A DNA stretch of 64,000 nucleotides from Bartonella sp. WD12.1 (GTDB lineage: Bacteria > Pseudomonadota > Alphaproteobacteria > Rhizobiales > Rhizobiaceae): the NCBI RefSeq assembly GCF_002022415.1, contig NZ_MUBG01000001.1, positions 558,001 through 622,000 on the forward strand, in the 5' to 3' direction. Positions within the stretch are counted from its first letter, which is position 1, and the number at the start of each line of letters is the position of its first letter. The notes below the pieces were generated by a model, which worked only from the letters and a program-made list of their open reading frames with translations, searched no databases and was not told the origin of the DNA. This document shows, piece by piece, positions 10,378 through 19,457 of the stretch. The position numbers and the translations under genes were made by a program.

Positions 10378-11087
10378 ACTTACAGATCGTTATTCTTGCA
10401 CCTGTGATGCAGGTTTGGGATGAAGGAGTCTTTTGTTTACCACTTAAAGAGTTGTGCTTAGAAAAAGGATTCCAGGTTACTGTGTTAGACACATTATCTC
10501 TTTTTTCTAGTCATTCTGCAGTGGAGGTTGTTTCTTTTCTGACAAAAAAACTCACAGACCGTTTTCAGGGACCTTTAATGCTCGTGGGATTTGCTATGGC
10601 TGGAACTTTGGTACAGATGCTAGCAGCGCGGCTTATAGATGTACAAGCTGTGCTCGCTATAAGTGCACCAGGCTATCCGGACACGCCTTTGCAGCAAAAA
10701 CTTGGATATCTTCTCACTTTATTAGAAGATGGTGATTTATCGGGGGCTCTGGAAGCGTTAGATTATTTTGTACAACCTGTTGGAGCAATTAAGAAAAGAG
10801 CGTTAATAAAAATTTCCGATGATCAAAAAAATATAGCAATTGAACGTATGCAAAGGGGATTTCGATTACTTTTAGATATGGATGCGAGGAGTGAAATTAT
10901 CAAATATGGTGGAAAGTTTTTATCTTTAGTTGGAGAAAAATCACAGCTTGCAACTATAGATAATCAAACACAAAGTCACAACTTGAATCATGAATATAAG
11001 ATCATCCCTGGTACTGGTATACGTCCGTGGGAAAATAATTTTGCTATGACACATGCAATTGTTAATGAATGGATTGATGGACTATGA
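10374..11087 (+). CDS. Alpha/beta-hydrolase-fold protein lacking the catalytic serine
   Basis: A 237-aa protein resembling the alpha/beta hydrolase fold: an N-terminal strand, a helix, then LMLVGFAMAGTLVQML at residues about 68-83. This aligns with the usual VGHSMGG elbow, but the nucleophile Ser is Ala74 and the following Gly is Ala76. A late His lies in FAMTHAIVNEW. No signal peptide. It overlaps the aldolase-like gene by ATGA and the next gene by ATGA (11084-11087), so it is translationally coupled to both. It may be a non-catalytic or re-purposed member; function unknown. Confidence 0.65.
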   Translation: MNLQIVILAPVMQVWDEGVFCLPLKELCLEKGFQVTVLDTLSLFSSHSAVEVVSFLTKKLTDRFQGPLMLVGFAMAGTLVQMLAARLIDVQAVLAISAPGYPDTPLQQKLGYLLTLLEDGDLSGALEALDYFVQPVGAIKKRALIKISDDQKNIAIERMQRGFRLLLDMDARSEIIKYGGKFLSLVGEKSQLATIDNQTQSHNLNHEYKIIPGTGIRPWENNFAMTHAIVNEWIDGL

Positions 11088-13255
11088 AGAAGAAAGTTCT
11101 TGTATTGCCTGGTGACGGAATCGGGTCAGAGGTTTGTGATGCTGCGCTGATGGTTTTAGAACAGCTTAAATTGCCGATCGAATTAACTTATGGCAATATT
11201 GGCTGGGAATGTTGGAAACAAGAAGGAGATCCTGTCCCTAAAGCTACTTGGAAAAAAATTGCTAAAAGTGATGCTATTTTGCTTGGGGCTGTTACCAGTA
11301 AAGGAAAGGATGCTGCTTTTAAAGAGCTTGCTCCGCATTTAAGGGAAAAAAATCCCATATATGTTTCACCTGTTATTCAACTTCGTCAAAAATTAGGTTT
11401 GTTTGCGAATGTGCGACCTGTAAAATATATCATTGGTTCGAAAAAGCCCTTTAATTTTTGTGTTATCAGAGAAAATACAGAAGGTTTATATGCAGGGTTA
11501 GATTTTCGTGGCATAACTGCTGAAATAGCAACGTGGTTAAAACATCCCAATTTAGAAAAACATGGTCTTGATGAAGCAGCATGGACAGTACGTTTACAAA
11601 CACGCTTTGGTTTAGAGCGGTTATTTAAATATGCTTTTTCTTATGCACGGATACACGGTTTTACACGCGTCACCTTTGCTGATAAGCCAAATGTTATGCG
11701 AGAAAGTGGCCAATTTGCTCAAGAAATTTTTGAACAAGTTGCTCAAAATTATCCAGAAATCAAAGCAGATATTCACAATGTTGATGCAGTTGCATTGTGG
11801 CTTGTAACAAAGCCAGAGCATTTTGGTGTTATTGTTGCTGAAAATATGTTTGGTGATATTCTGTCTGATCTTGCTGCTGGGGTTATGGGTGGGCTAGGAT
11901 TGGCTCCTAGTGCAAATGTGGGAAGCCAAATTGCTTATTTTGAGCCTGTCCATGGAAGTGCACCGCGTATTGCTGGACAGAATAAAGCTAATCCATCTGC
12001 TATGCTTTATACCATTGCTTTACTCTTAGATCATTTAGGTTTTAAGGATGCTGCGCAACAACTATCTCATAGTGTTGATCAAGTTATTCGTGCTGGGAAG
12101 AGCGTAACTTATGATCTAGGTGGTTTAGCATCTACACGTCAAATGGCTAACGCTATTGTCAGCTCTATTATGAATCCTACACCCGTTTGTCGTGCAGCAA
12201 TTATAACAGTTGGTGATGAACTTCTTTCAGGGCAATATTTAAACACAAATTTACAAGATTTAAGTCAGAGCTTAGAAAAAAGAAATATTCAAGTTACTCG
12301 CCATTTCGTTTGTGCAGATCAATTACAACAAATCAGTGAAACAGTAACTACTTGTCTTGGGCAGGAAGAACTAATCATTCTCAGTGGAGGATTAGGGCCA
12401 ACATTTGACGACAAAACGCGTGATGCGATTGCTCAAGTTGTACAACAACCATTGATTCATCATGAAACAGTTTGGCAAACGATAAAAGGTCAATTGCAAC
12501 AGTTAGGTATCGTGCCGGATATAAGTAATGCATGTCAAGCATTGTTTCCTGAAACAGCAAAAGTTCTTGACAATCCTACCGGTACAGCACCTGGGTTTTA
12601 TCTCTCCTATAAGGGGAGTTCTCTTGTGGCTTTGCCTGGACCTCCCACACAAGCTCTATCGCTTTTAGAACATTATTTAGAACAAAATGATCAAAGCCAT
12701 TCTACTGTGTCATATGCTAAACATGTTTGGACTTTAATCGGGATTGACGAAAGCACAATTGCAAGTTGGGTTGATTATCATCTTGCAGGTGAACCATTTG
12801 AACGGCATTTTTTATGGAAAAGTCCTTATGTTATTGTGCAACTGATTGGTCAGTCATCTACGCCTTTGGCAAAATATTTAATTGAACAATTTGAAAATCA
12901 GTTTCATCAATATTTAGTTGGGGCAGGGATCACTACTGCTCGCGAACAATTAGCAACATATGCAGAGGTTTATTGGTTAGCGCATGATCCAGACCTTTTA
13001 AAATATTTTGAACCAACAGAAAAAAATATAAAAGCTATTCCAAAGCTTAAAGCTGAAATTAGCTTATCTCCTTCTTTGGAGATATTAGAAAATCAGAAAG
13101 AAGATCTCGGCCGTGCTACAATGACTATCCAAGTTCAAGGTTATAGTGATGATCTTATTACTTTTCCTTATACACGCCCGCTTTTAAGTACAGTTTTACA
13201 GGAATATGCAGCTTGGTCAGTTTTGAAAAAAGTATGTGCAAATGGAGAATTGTAA
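11084..13255 (+). CDS. Fusion: isopropylmalate/isocitrate dehydrogenase-like domain plus CinA-like domain
   Basis: A 723-aa two-domain protein. Residues 1-355 are a beta-decarboxylating dehydrogenase of the LeuB/Icd family: VLPGDGIGSEV, FCVIRENTEGLYAG, a Lys/Asp-bearing NVDAVALWLV and NMFGDILSDLAAG core, and EPVHGSAPRIAGQ near the NAD pocket. Residues about 365-600 match the CinA N-terminal/MoCF fold: ITVGDELLSGQYLNTN, SGGLGPTFDDKTRDA, NPTGTAPGF and LPGPPTQAL. The last ~120 residues are unassigned. No internal stop or restart is seen at the junction, so it is a true fusion. It suggests a decarboxylating oxidation coupled to a nucleotide- or pyrophosphate-cleaving step. Its own substrate is unknown. 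Confidence 0.85.
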   Translation: MKKKVLVLPGDGIGSEVCDAALMVLEQLKLPIELTYGNIGWECWKQEGDPVPKATWKKIAKSDAILLGAVTSKGKDAAFKELAPHLREKNPIYVSPVIQLRQKLGLFANVRPVKYIIGSKKPFNFCVIRENTEGLYAGLDFRGITAEIATWLKHPNLEKHGLDEAAWTVRLQTRFGLERLFKYAFSYARIHGFTRVTFADKPNVMRESGQFAQEIFEQVAQNYPEIKADIHNVDAVALWLVTKPEHFGVIVAENMFGDILSDLAAGVMGGLGLAPSANVGSQIAYFEPVHGSAPRIAGQNKANPSAMLYTIALLLDHLGFKDAAQQLSHSVDQVIRAGKSVTYDLGGLASTRQMANAIVSSIMNPTPVCRAAIITVGDELLSGQYLNTNLQDLSQSLEKRNIQVTRHFVCADQLQQISETVTTCLGQEELIILSGGLGPTFDDKTRDAIAQVVQQPLIHHETVWQTIKGQLQQLGIVPDISNACQALFPETAKVLDNPTGTAPGFYLSYKGSSLVALPGPPTQALSLLEHYLEQNDQSHSTVSYAKHVWTLIGIDESTIASWVDYHLAGEPFERHFLWKSPYVIVQLIGQSSTPLAKYLIEQFENQFHQYLVGAGITTAREQLATYAEVYWLAHDPDLLKYFEPTEKNIKAIPKLKAEISLSPSLEILENQKEDLGRATMTIQVQGYSDDLITFPYTRPLLSTVLQEYAAWSVLKKVCANGEL

Positions 13256-13933
13256 ATGACATCTTATAAAAACATAGAAATACTCAAAAAGCGATTGCTA
13301 GCCTTAGATACAGCAGCAGTTTCTGATGCTCTAGATAGCTTGTATCTACAGGCAGCTTTACCTAATATTAAACCGCGATTAAATAATATCAAAATAGCTG
13401 GGCCTGTATTTACGGTGCAATATGAAGCTTTTACCCCGGAAAATCAGACATTTACGAATGCTGGCAATTATATTGATGATGTCCCTGCAGGATCTGTTGT
13501 GGTGATTGATAATAATGGTCGATTAGATTGCACCAGCTGGGGGAATATTTTAACTCATAAGGCTCTACAACAAAAAATTATAGGAACTGTTGTCCATGGT
13601 TCTGCTCGAGATATTGCTGAGATTAGGGCTCTACATTATCCTCTTTTTACGACAAATATTTATATGGTTTCTGGTAAAAATCGCGCACGCATACGAGCTA
13701 CGCAAGTGCCTTTATTAATTGATGGAATAAAAATTACTCCTGGAGATTGGGTCTTTGCTGATGATAATGGTGTATTGATTCTTCCTAAAGCAGAGTTATC
13801 TGAGATCGTTTATCGTGCTGAAAATGTTGATAAAACGGAAGCTCGTATTTTATCTGCACTTCAAAAAGGAGAACGGCTTGAAAAAATACGGATACAAGAG
13901 GGGTATGAAGCTCCTTGGAAGGAAAAATCGTGA
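13256..13933 (+). CDS. RraA-family (aldolase/decarboxylase-like) protein
   Basis: A 225-aa protein of the RraA/HMG-aldolase fold, whose members are oxaloacetate decarboxylases, 4-hydroxy-4-methyl-2-oxoglutarate aldolases or RNase E inhibitors. Recognisable motifs are DTAAVSDALD, a CTSWG loop and VVHGSARDIAEIR, where the usual DG..RD metal/substrate loop has His in place of the first Asp. In a metabolic cluster an aldolase or decarboxylase role is more likely than RNase E control. It starts immediately after the preceding TAA and overlaps the next gene by GTGA. Confidence 0.8.
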   Translation: MTSYKNIEILKKRLLALDTAAVSDALDSLYLQAALPNIKPRLNNIKIAGPVFTVQYEAFTPENQTFTNAGNYIDDVPAGSVVVIDNNGRLDCTSWGNILTHKALQQKIIGTVVHGSARDIAEIRALHYPLFTTNIYMVSGKNRARIRATQVPLLIDGIKITPGDWVFADDNGVLILPKAELSEIVYRAENVDKTEARILSALQKGERLEKIRIQEGYEAPWKEKS

Positions 13934-14814
13934 GTGAATGTTTCATTCAGTTTTGGCGTAAGCGGTTAAAATTTTTAGATATTCATTACCATGCGCGTCC
14001 AGATTTATTTGATAGGGCGTATTCAGCCTATGAAGTTGCACAAATTTATGCTCAACATAGAGGCGGTGTTGTTTTAAAAAATCACTTAGGCAGTACAGCT
14101 GCGCTTGCTACGGTTTTACAAGATCAAGGTTTACCAGTTTTTGGTTCTATTGTTCTTAATAATGCATCAGGTGGTTTAAGCTTACTTGCAGTTAGAAATG
14201 CTTTAGCACACTACCAGTTTGATTTAAAACCCAAATTACTTGTGCATTTACCAACTATTGTGCCGACTCATCATCAGAGTCGGCTTAAACGGAATTTTTC
14301 TAATGATTATGCTGCGTTTTTTGCACAGCAACCAACAGCTATTACTTGTGAGAGGGGGCGTCTACGGACAGAGGTATACGAACTTATAACTTTTGCTGCT
14401 GATAATGAGATTGTTCTCTCTTCTGGGCACGCTTCTAAAGACGCGACCTTACGTTTATTAGATGCTGTAGCACAAAAAGGGAATTGTACACTTCTATTAA
14501 ATCAACCTGCTAATCCGATGACAGGTTTTTCTGCAGCACAATTACAAGCGTTGGGAAAACATGATTGGCTTTATATAGAACAATGTGCTTTAACTTTTTA
14601 TTTAGGGTATCAAACAAAGGAAGATATGCTGTCTGTACTATCGAAAGTTAATAATGTAATTTATAGTTCAGATCTTGGGCAGTTGGGGGGCATTGATATC
14701 TCAACGTGGCTGATAGATAGCGCAAATTGGTTTCAGGAAGCAAAACTTTCTCCTATTGATATACAAGCAGTAACACTTGATAATCCTTTAAAGATGTTGT
14801 CACCAGTGAGTTAA
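13930..14814 (+). CDS. DUF6282-like metal-dependent hydrolase
   Basis: About 294 aa. LDIHYHARPDLFDR near the N-terminus gives the HxH and downstream Asp typical of amidohydrolase/PHP-like metal sites, and the protein resembles DUF6282. Further His residues lie in VVLKNHLGS, PTHHQSR and SSGHASKD. GTG 13930 is the chosen start: it overlaps the RraA stop as GTGA and has GGAAGG 8 nt upstream, whereas ATG 13915 lies inside the RraA frame without a Shine-Dalgarno. Last gene of the unit. The reaction is unknown; lactone or amide hydrolysis is a guess from the fold. Confidence 0.7.
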   Translation: MSECFIQFWRKRLKFLDIHYHARPDLFDRAYSAYEVAQIYAQHRGGVVLKNHLGSTAALATVLQDQGLPVFGSIVLNNASGGLSLLAVRNALAHYQFDLKPKLLVHLPTIVPTHHQSRLKRNFSNDYAAFFAQQPTAITCERGRLRTEVYELITFAADNEIVLSSGHASKDATLRLLDAVAQKGNCTLLLNQPANPMTGFSAAQLQALGKHDWLYIEQCALTFYLGYQTKEDMLSVLSKVNNVIYSSDLGQLGGIDISTWLIDSANWFQEAKLSPIDIQAVTLDNPLKMLSPVS

Positions 14815-14817
14815 TCA

Positions 14818-15614
14818 TAAAATTTGTATCCTTAATATTAAGGCAGAAATTATAAAAATAAAAAAGATACTTTTTCTTTGATTAAAAGAGAGCTTACTTT
14901 TTTATTATTAGATATGCATTTTAGAAGTCATCAAAATAAATTTCTCTGGCAAAATGTTTTTGTTATATTAGGCAAAAGCTACAGCAGAAAATTTAAAGAC
15001 GAGAATAATTTAAATTTGGAACTATCTTATCCTTAGACTTTTAAAACTGTAAAAATACTAATTTTCGGTCTGTATTATTTTTATAGAGATGTTTATAAAA
15101 ATATTTTAATAATGGTCATTAATTAAAGGTAGTTGAACAGATTGTATGCGATAAAAACAGAAGATATGTCAAAACATTCATATCATTTATTCCGAAGATC
15201 ATTGCTTATTGTAAAAATCTGAAATTCTCTTTTTGTAAAAAAGTATATTTTACTCAATAAACTATTACTAAGACACATCAAAAAGCTATAGATGAGAATC
15301 TTATCTTACTTATGAGCTTTGAGAAGACTAGAAGAAACAGTTTAAAAAGGGGGGGCTATTTTATTTTAAAAAAGCAGAATGCTATTTAGCTTGCAATGAG
15401 ATAAAGCGTAAGCGATCTCTAGAACTTTGCCTTGATGGTATGGGTTATTGGCATCCATAACTGTAACAAAAAATATGATGAGAAAGGTAATAGATCGACT
15501 AACGCAATATAATTTAAATATATTAACAGTCTAATACATTAAAAAATTGAGCAACAAAAGATAAATTTGCAAGTATAATAATGTATCAATTATATTTGAT
15601 CTATTAAAATAAAT
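14818..15614. other. Long non-coding gap between the metabolic unit and prophage 1
   Basis: About 800 bp of AT-rich sequence without a credible intact gene. The only coding-like trace is a short transposase-like fragment near 15345-15460, listed separately. The right edge is the prophage attachment repeat. Decayed sequence at a repeatedly used integration locus is the likely explanation. Confidence 0.6.
15345..15460 (+). pseudogene. Possible transposase remnant
   Basis: One frame ending at TAA 15458-15460 reads CNEIKRKRSLELCLDGMG, resembling the helix-turn-helix start of IS transposases of the type 'RALELYLEGMGFR'. It is too short and too weakly matched to assign a family; no inverted repeats or full ORF were found. 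Confidence 0.25.
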
Positions 15615-15628
15615 TGGTGCCCCCAGAG
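15615..15628 (+). repeat. attL core of prophage 1
   Basis: Fourteen-base core TGGTGCCCCCAGAG, repeated exactly at 48460-48473. It lies 87 bp beyond the 3' end of the integrase. No intact tRNA is visible around it, so the target appears intergenic; the core would also resemble the reverse complement of a tRNA 3' end finishing in CACCA, which I could not confirm. Confidence 0.8.
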
Positions 15629-15664
15629 ATCGCCTTATAATACAATAAAATCAGTATGTTATGT

Positions 15665-15730
15665 AAAAAATAAGGGAATCTAAGACTCTTGATTTTATTG
15701 AGTTTTTTTGTGCTCTATCCCTTATTTTTT
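15665..15730. terminator. Inverted repeat at the 3' end of the integrase gene
   Basis: A perfect 13-bp inverted repeat (15665-15677 with 15718-15730, AAAAAATAAGGGA and its complement) encloses 40 nt and includes the last integrase codons. For the leftward transcript it ends in a T run, so it may act as a terminator for int. The long loop makes this uncertain. Confidence 0.4.
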
Positions 15731-16758
15731 TGGAGCTTTTCGATTGATTCGAGAGCCAATCTTTTGCGATCAGCAGTCTTTGTGTAGAGAGATGCCATTT
15801 GATCATCAGTCCATCCAAAAATTGCTTTAAGTTGTGCGACCGTAGCACCTGCATTGGCAGCTCTTGTTGCAGCTAATTTTCTTAAACCATGAGCTGATTT
15901 TTTTATTCCCGCTGCATTGCAAGCATCTCTAAACAGGTTCCCAAAGGTTTCTTTGGTTAGTTTTTTCCCCCCTTTCCCACAAATAAATGTTTCATCACCA
16001 ATAGGACCCATTTCAAGAGTTTTTGCTAATTCGGGTAGAATGGGAAGAAACACATCTGTTTGAAATTTGCTTTTTTCTGTCTTTAAATGAATGACATTAT
16101 CCGTGACATCCTTCCATCCGATGCGTACAACATCTCCCCGTCGTAAGCCTGTGTAAAGAAGAACATCAATCCATACCCGTTCATGCGTTCCGAGAGGCCA
16201 TTGTTGATAATATTTGTCGATGTCCTCTTCTATCCAAGCAGGGAATCCATCCTTGTTTTTGAGAAATGGTGTTTTAACCCCTAAAGCAGGATTATTTTCT
16301 AAAAGTCCTTGTTCAACTGCCCATTTAAAAAGGCCATTAACTGCTTTGAGAAAATTCCGAGCATTTGCAGGTGTTTCTTTGCGTCGTTCAACGCCGGCTA
16401 TGATATGCGACTTTTTAATTGCTTTGTATGGAATATCTCCTATGGCATCTGACACTTTCATTAGAATAAGTTCTTTTTGCCTTTTCGTAGCATGAGCTAG
16501 GTTATGCCAAGTGACGCTGTCAAAATATTGTTTCAGGAGCCATATAAAACTACCTTCAACGAGTTTACCAGGTTTAGATTTAGGAAGCTTGTATCCTTGT
16601 AACTCAGAAAGAGCATCTTTATAGTCGTCAACAAATTCTTGTGTACCATAGGTTCCACGCACTCTACGCCTTTGACCATGGCCAATACGCACGTACCATA
16701 CGATTTTACCATAGCGCGTAATTTCTTTGACAAGGTGGGGAGGCCGTGGTTTAGGCAT
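15715..16758 (-). CDS. int: Tyrosine-family phage integrase
   Basis: A 347-aa site-specific recombinase for prophage 1. The N-terminal part is a basic arm/core-binding region. The catalytic domain has LLYTGLRRGDVVRIGW (first Arg), HGLRKLAATRAANAG (His-x-x-Arg), FGWTDDQMASLYTK (box II with the nucleophile Tyr). It is the last gene of the leftward early operon and sits next to the attL core, the normal place for int. Confidence 0.95.
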   Translation of the reverse strand: MPKPRPPHLVKEITRYGKIVWYVRIGHGQRRRVRGTYGTQEFVDDYKDALSELQGYKLPKSKPGKLVEGSFIWLLKQYFDSVTWHNLAHATKRQKELILMKVSDAIGDIPYKAIKKSHIIAGVERRKETPANARNFLKAVNGLFKWAVEQGLLENNPALGVKTPFLKNKDGFPAWIEEDIDKYYQQWPLGTHERVWIDVLLYTGLRRGDVVRIGWKDVTDNVIHLKTEKSKFQTDVFLPILPELAKTLEMGPIGDETFICGKGGKKLTKETFGNLFRDACNAAGIKKSAHGLRKLAATRAANAGATVAQLKAIFGWTDDQMASLYTKTADRKRLALESIEKLQKNKG

Positions 16759-16767
16759 AGCGTGACC

Positions 16768-16980
16768 TTACATACCAATATCAAAGTCATAATCACCCTT
16801 TGAGAGATCTAATAATCTGTCTGGATGAGTAGCAGTATTTGGTATGGCGATATCAGCTTTGAGATAAATTAAGAGTTCACCAGTTGGTTTGATTTCCATT
16901 AACTCACAACCTTGCTTTTTAGCTTCTCTTAAAGCTCTTGCAATAGCGGACTGTGTTACGGCAGCGTGGCGACGAGCCAT
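16768..16980 (-). CDS. Small phage protein upstream of integrase
   Basis: About 70 aa, starting MARRHAAVTQSAIARALREAK. The N-terminal helix pair is basic and looks DNA-binding; the middle (LLIYLKADI) is strand-like. Met 16980 is preferred to 17007 because homology-like phage starts of this type begin MARR. It lies 9 bp before int, the usual excisionase position, but no excisionase family is recognised. Confidence 0.6.
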   Translation of the reverse strand: MARRHAAVTQSAIARALREAKKQGCELMEIKPTGELLIYLKADIAIPNTATHPDRLLDLSKGDYDFDIGM

Positions 16981-17098
16981 GTTGAATTTCCTTAATTTTG
17001 ATTGCACTTCACCTGTGGTGAAAAGTGCGCATGTGTGAGAGAGTGATTGAAAATGGGTGGGGGCGCTTAGGGGAGGGAGAACAGCGCCCCCTATGGGT

Positions 17099-17719
17099 TT
17101 AAGCAGCTTGCGTCAAGAATTGCATATCTTGTTCTATTTCTGCTAAAAATGCTTCAACAGCTTTATTGATGAGCTCAATCTGTTCATCATCACGTGGGAT
17201 GCGTAAAGTTTTGATACACAAATGAGGTGATTTATCTATAAACCAAGGATGATAGCTAACAAAATCACACCATTTTCGTTCTGTGCAAGCCATTTGGAAT
17301 TGCATTTGTAAAATATATTCAGGTTTGATTTTACCGTCTCGCAAAAAACGGACATGGGTTGTTTCTTGAGGGCATTTGACTTCTATGAGGCCCCCATCTC
17401 CAATGAGACCATCAGGACTAGCGCCTGCCATTTCAATTGTCGGATGGGGAATAAACCCACATCGTGTGACAGGAGTATCGTAAAGAAAGCTATATTCTTC
17501 AATTGCACTGTCTTCATATTCATTGCCCCATCGCATGGCAGGTGTTTCATAAGATGATATTGTTTTACCAGTTAAACGTTCTGTAATGAGCTTGATTTTG
17601 TACTCTTCATATTTACTTGTGGGTAAGCCTTTAGCTGTTTTATCGACGATGCTGTTAATGTTTGAAGCTGTGACTTTACCTAAACGCGCTTGAAACCATT
17701 CTGCTGTTCTTTGTTCCAT
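17099..17719 (-). CDS. YqaJ/lambda-exonuclease-type recombinase nuclease
   Basis: A 206-aa 5'-3' exonuclease of the YqaJ/RecB-like nuclease fold that resects DNA ends for phage recombination. It opens with QRTAEWFQARLGKVTASNI. The metal site is GASPDGLIGDGG followed by LIEVKCP (Asp, then Glu-x-Lys). Start ATG 17719 follows GGGGGTG on the minus strand. The annealase Bet/RecT gene is 1 bp upstream, so the two form a Red-like pair. Confidence 0.92.
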   Translation of the reverse strand: MEQRTAEWFQARLGKVTASNINSIVDKTAKGLPTSKYEEYKIKLITERLTGKTISSYETPAMRWGNEYEDSAIEEYSFLYDTPVTRCGFIPHPTIEMAGASPDGLIGDGGLIEVKCPQETTHVRFLRDGKIKPEYILQMQFQMACTERKWCDFVSYHPWFIDKSPHLCIKTLRIPRDDEQIELINKAVEAFLAEIEQDMQFLTQAA

Positions 17720-17720
17720 A

Positions 17721-18497
17721 TCACACCCCCGTTGAAGCTTGTTGAATTGGTGTGTGTGGTTGTTTTGGTAAAGGTAAAGCTTGTTGTGCTTCTTCCATTT
17801 GTAAGTGTTGTTTTGCTTCCAAACGCCTTAAAACAATTTGCCCTGTCTCATGAGACATTTCTGCGAGATTTGTGACCTTTGCATAAGAGAGTACTTTTGC
17901 TTCTTCTGTTTTTGTTTGTTCCATTAAATCTTTGATTTGCTCAAGTAAATCATGAGATATTCTCTCGTTTTGGGGGAGATAGTTAGCCTCATTAATACGA
18001 TCAGCTTCATCTTCATCATAGATACCAGATAAACCGAATGCATAACGAGCACACTGTATCAGTGCCTTATGACGTAACATGCGAGCAGGACATTGATTCC
18101 AAGGTTCTGTATTTCGCTTACATTCTTTGAGATATTCTGTGATTTTTATGGGATATTTCTTATCTTTTAAATGTATAGTGCACGTAACAGAAAACAGATT
18201 GCCTTCATTATCAAAGTTTTCTTCAAGTTCTACCCCATCGAGACTAGGGTGTGAATTTATGACCTTAAGCCACCCATCAACAGAGACAGTTGCGATAATG
18301 CCGCCCCCTCTTTTAGGGATGGCATATATTTCTTTGTTTAGAGGGTCTAATCCATATTTTTTGGCAAGATAAACAAAGACCAAAAACTCAGCATTAGAAA
18401 TATTACCGCTAATACATGTTTTGAAAATTGCTTCACGAAATTCTTGTTCTGATAAATCATATTGTTGCGCCATTTTTGCAACGAGAGGAGTTGTCAT
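17721..18497 (-). CDS. bet: Phage recombination protein Bet (RecT-family annealase)
   Basis: About 258 aa; a single-strand annealing protein that partners the neighbouring exonuclease. The core YGLDPLNKEIYAIPKRGGG and VSVDGWLKVINSHPSLDG matches the Bet/RecT family. The C-terminus is Gln/Pro-rich. ATG 18497 is chosen because AAGGAT precedes it; the upstream in-frame ATG at 18545 would add 16 unlikely residues. Confidence 0.92.
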   Translation of the reverse strand: MTTPLVAKMAQQYDLSEQEFREAIFKTCISGNISNAEFLVFVYLAKKYGLDPLNKEIYAIPKRGGGIIATVSVDGWLKVINSHPSLDGVELEENFDNEGNLFSVTCTIHLKDKKYPIKITEYLKECKRNTEPWNQCPARMLRHKALIQCARYAFGLSGIYDEDEADRINEANYLPQNERISHDLLEQIKDLMEQTKTEEAKVLSYAKVTNLAEMSHETGQIVLRRLEAKQHLQMEEAQQALPLPKQPHTPIQQASTGV

Positions 18498-18579
18498 TAT
18501 CGTTATCCTTAACTTTGGGTACACCCCACCTGTGGCGTGAAGCACGCGTGTTTTGAAAAAGGTGTGTTTGAATTAATTT

Positions 18580-19404
18580 TTAGATGTATTGAGAAGAAAA
18601 CGTTGTTGCTGTTCTTTTAAAATCAGCAACTTTGGCATTAGCAAAGCCGTTAATTTCTTCTTGAGTGTGGATTTGTTTGCAGAGTATCATACTCAGGCGT
18701 TTTAATCCTTTAGATGTAATTTTTGCGCTAGGAACGGTTCTTTCTCGTCCACTGATTGTTTGAATGGTTTCGGGTATATAAGCCATCAATCCTTCATTGA
18801 TTTTACTATAATAAGGCACCAAACTTTTATCAGTACGACAATAAATCCAACGACGATTAATCAAATAGTTCGCTAAATCTTCAGGACACATGTCTAACAT
18901 TTTTGCTACATCATTTATACTAAGCAAATCATCAGAGCGTTCTAAAGGTTTAAGTGCTTCTGTCTTTGGAGTTAATTCAGCAATGATATAATCTTTACAT
19001 TCGCTTTCATTTTTTAAGTGCGTAAAAACACCTAAGATGATTTGGGGATTAGAATAGTCAATTTGAGAAGGGTTCATTTGTTTTGCTTTTCGTTCGCACT
19101 CAATGAAATATTGACGAGCTTGTTTCCCTTTCTCATTACGTTCAATCATAGCAAGTTCTTTTGCCATGTCTAAGGTGAGGTAGTATTCTGTACTTGGACG
19201 AGCGTTTTGTTTGGATTTTACTAAGATTTTAGTAAAACTCACAAAGTCTTTATTTTCTAGGAAACCATACTCTTTAATACGATTAGCTATCCAATTTCTA
19301 AAATTGGAATTCACTTCCAAGAACGTATACAACTCACGTGCATTGACTGTTTGTACAGTTTCTTGATTAATTGTATGGTTCCAAATAGCGATAAATGCTT
19401 CCAT
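18580..19404 (-). CDS. Antirepressor, AntA/AntB and KilAC domains
   Basis: About 275 aa. Residues 10-110 are an AntA/AntB domain: NQETVQTVNARELYTFL, then YYLTLDMAKELAMIERNEKGKQARQYF. The C-terminal ~110 residues (INDVAKMLDMCPEDLANYL, then ITSKGLKRLSMIL) look like a KilAC/Ant C-terminal DNA-binding domain. Such proteins inactivate phage repressors. ATG 19404 has GAGG upstream. A paralogue of the N-terminal domain is at 50073 in prophage 2. This copy lies in the leftward operon behind the repressor operators and has no C4 element in front of it. Confidence 0.88.
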   Translation of the reverse strand: MEAFIAIWNHTINQETVQTVNARELYTFLEVNSNFRNWIANRIKEYGFLENKDFVSFTKILVKSKQNARPSTEYYLTLDMAKELAMIERNEKGKQARQYFIECERKAKQMNPSQIDYSNPQIILGVFTHLKNESECKDYIIAELTPKTEALKPLERSDDLLSINDVAKMLDMCPEDLANYLINRRWIYCRTDKSLVPYYSKINEGLMAYIPETIQTISGRERTVPSAKITSKGLKRLSMILCKQIHTQEEINGFANAKVADFKRTATTFSSQYI

Positions 19405-19457
19405 TGCAGACCTCATAGTGTTTGGATTAGTTTTTCAGATGTGTTGAGAAGAAAGGG

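Noticed and set aside
15615..15628. Is the attachment core the 3' end of a tRNA?
   Set aside because: The reverse complement ends in CACCA, but no acceptor, D or anticodon arm could be built around either copy.
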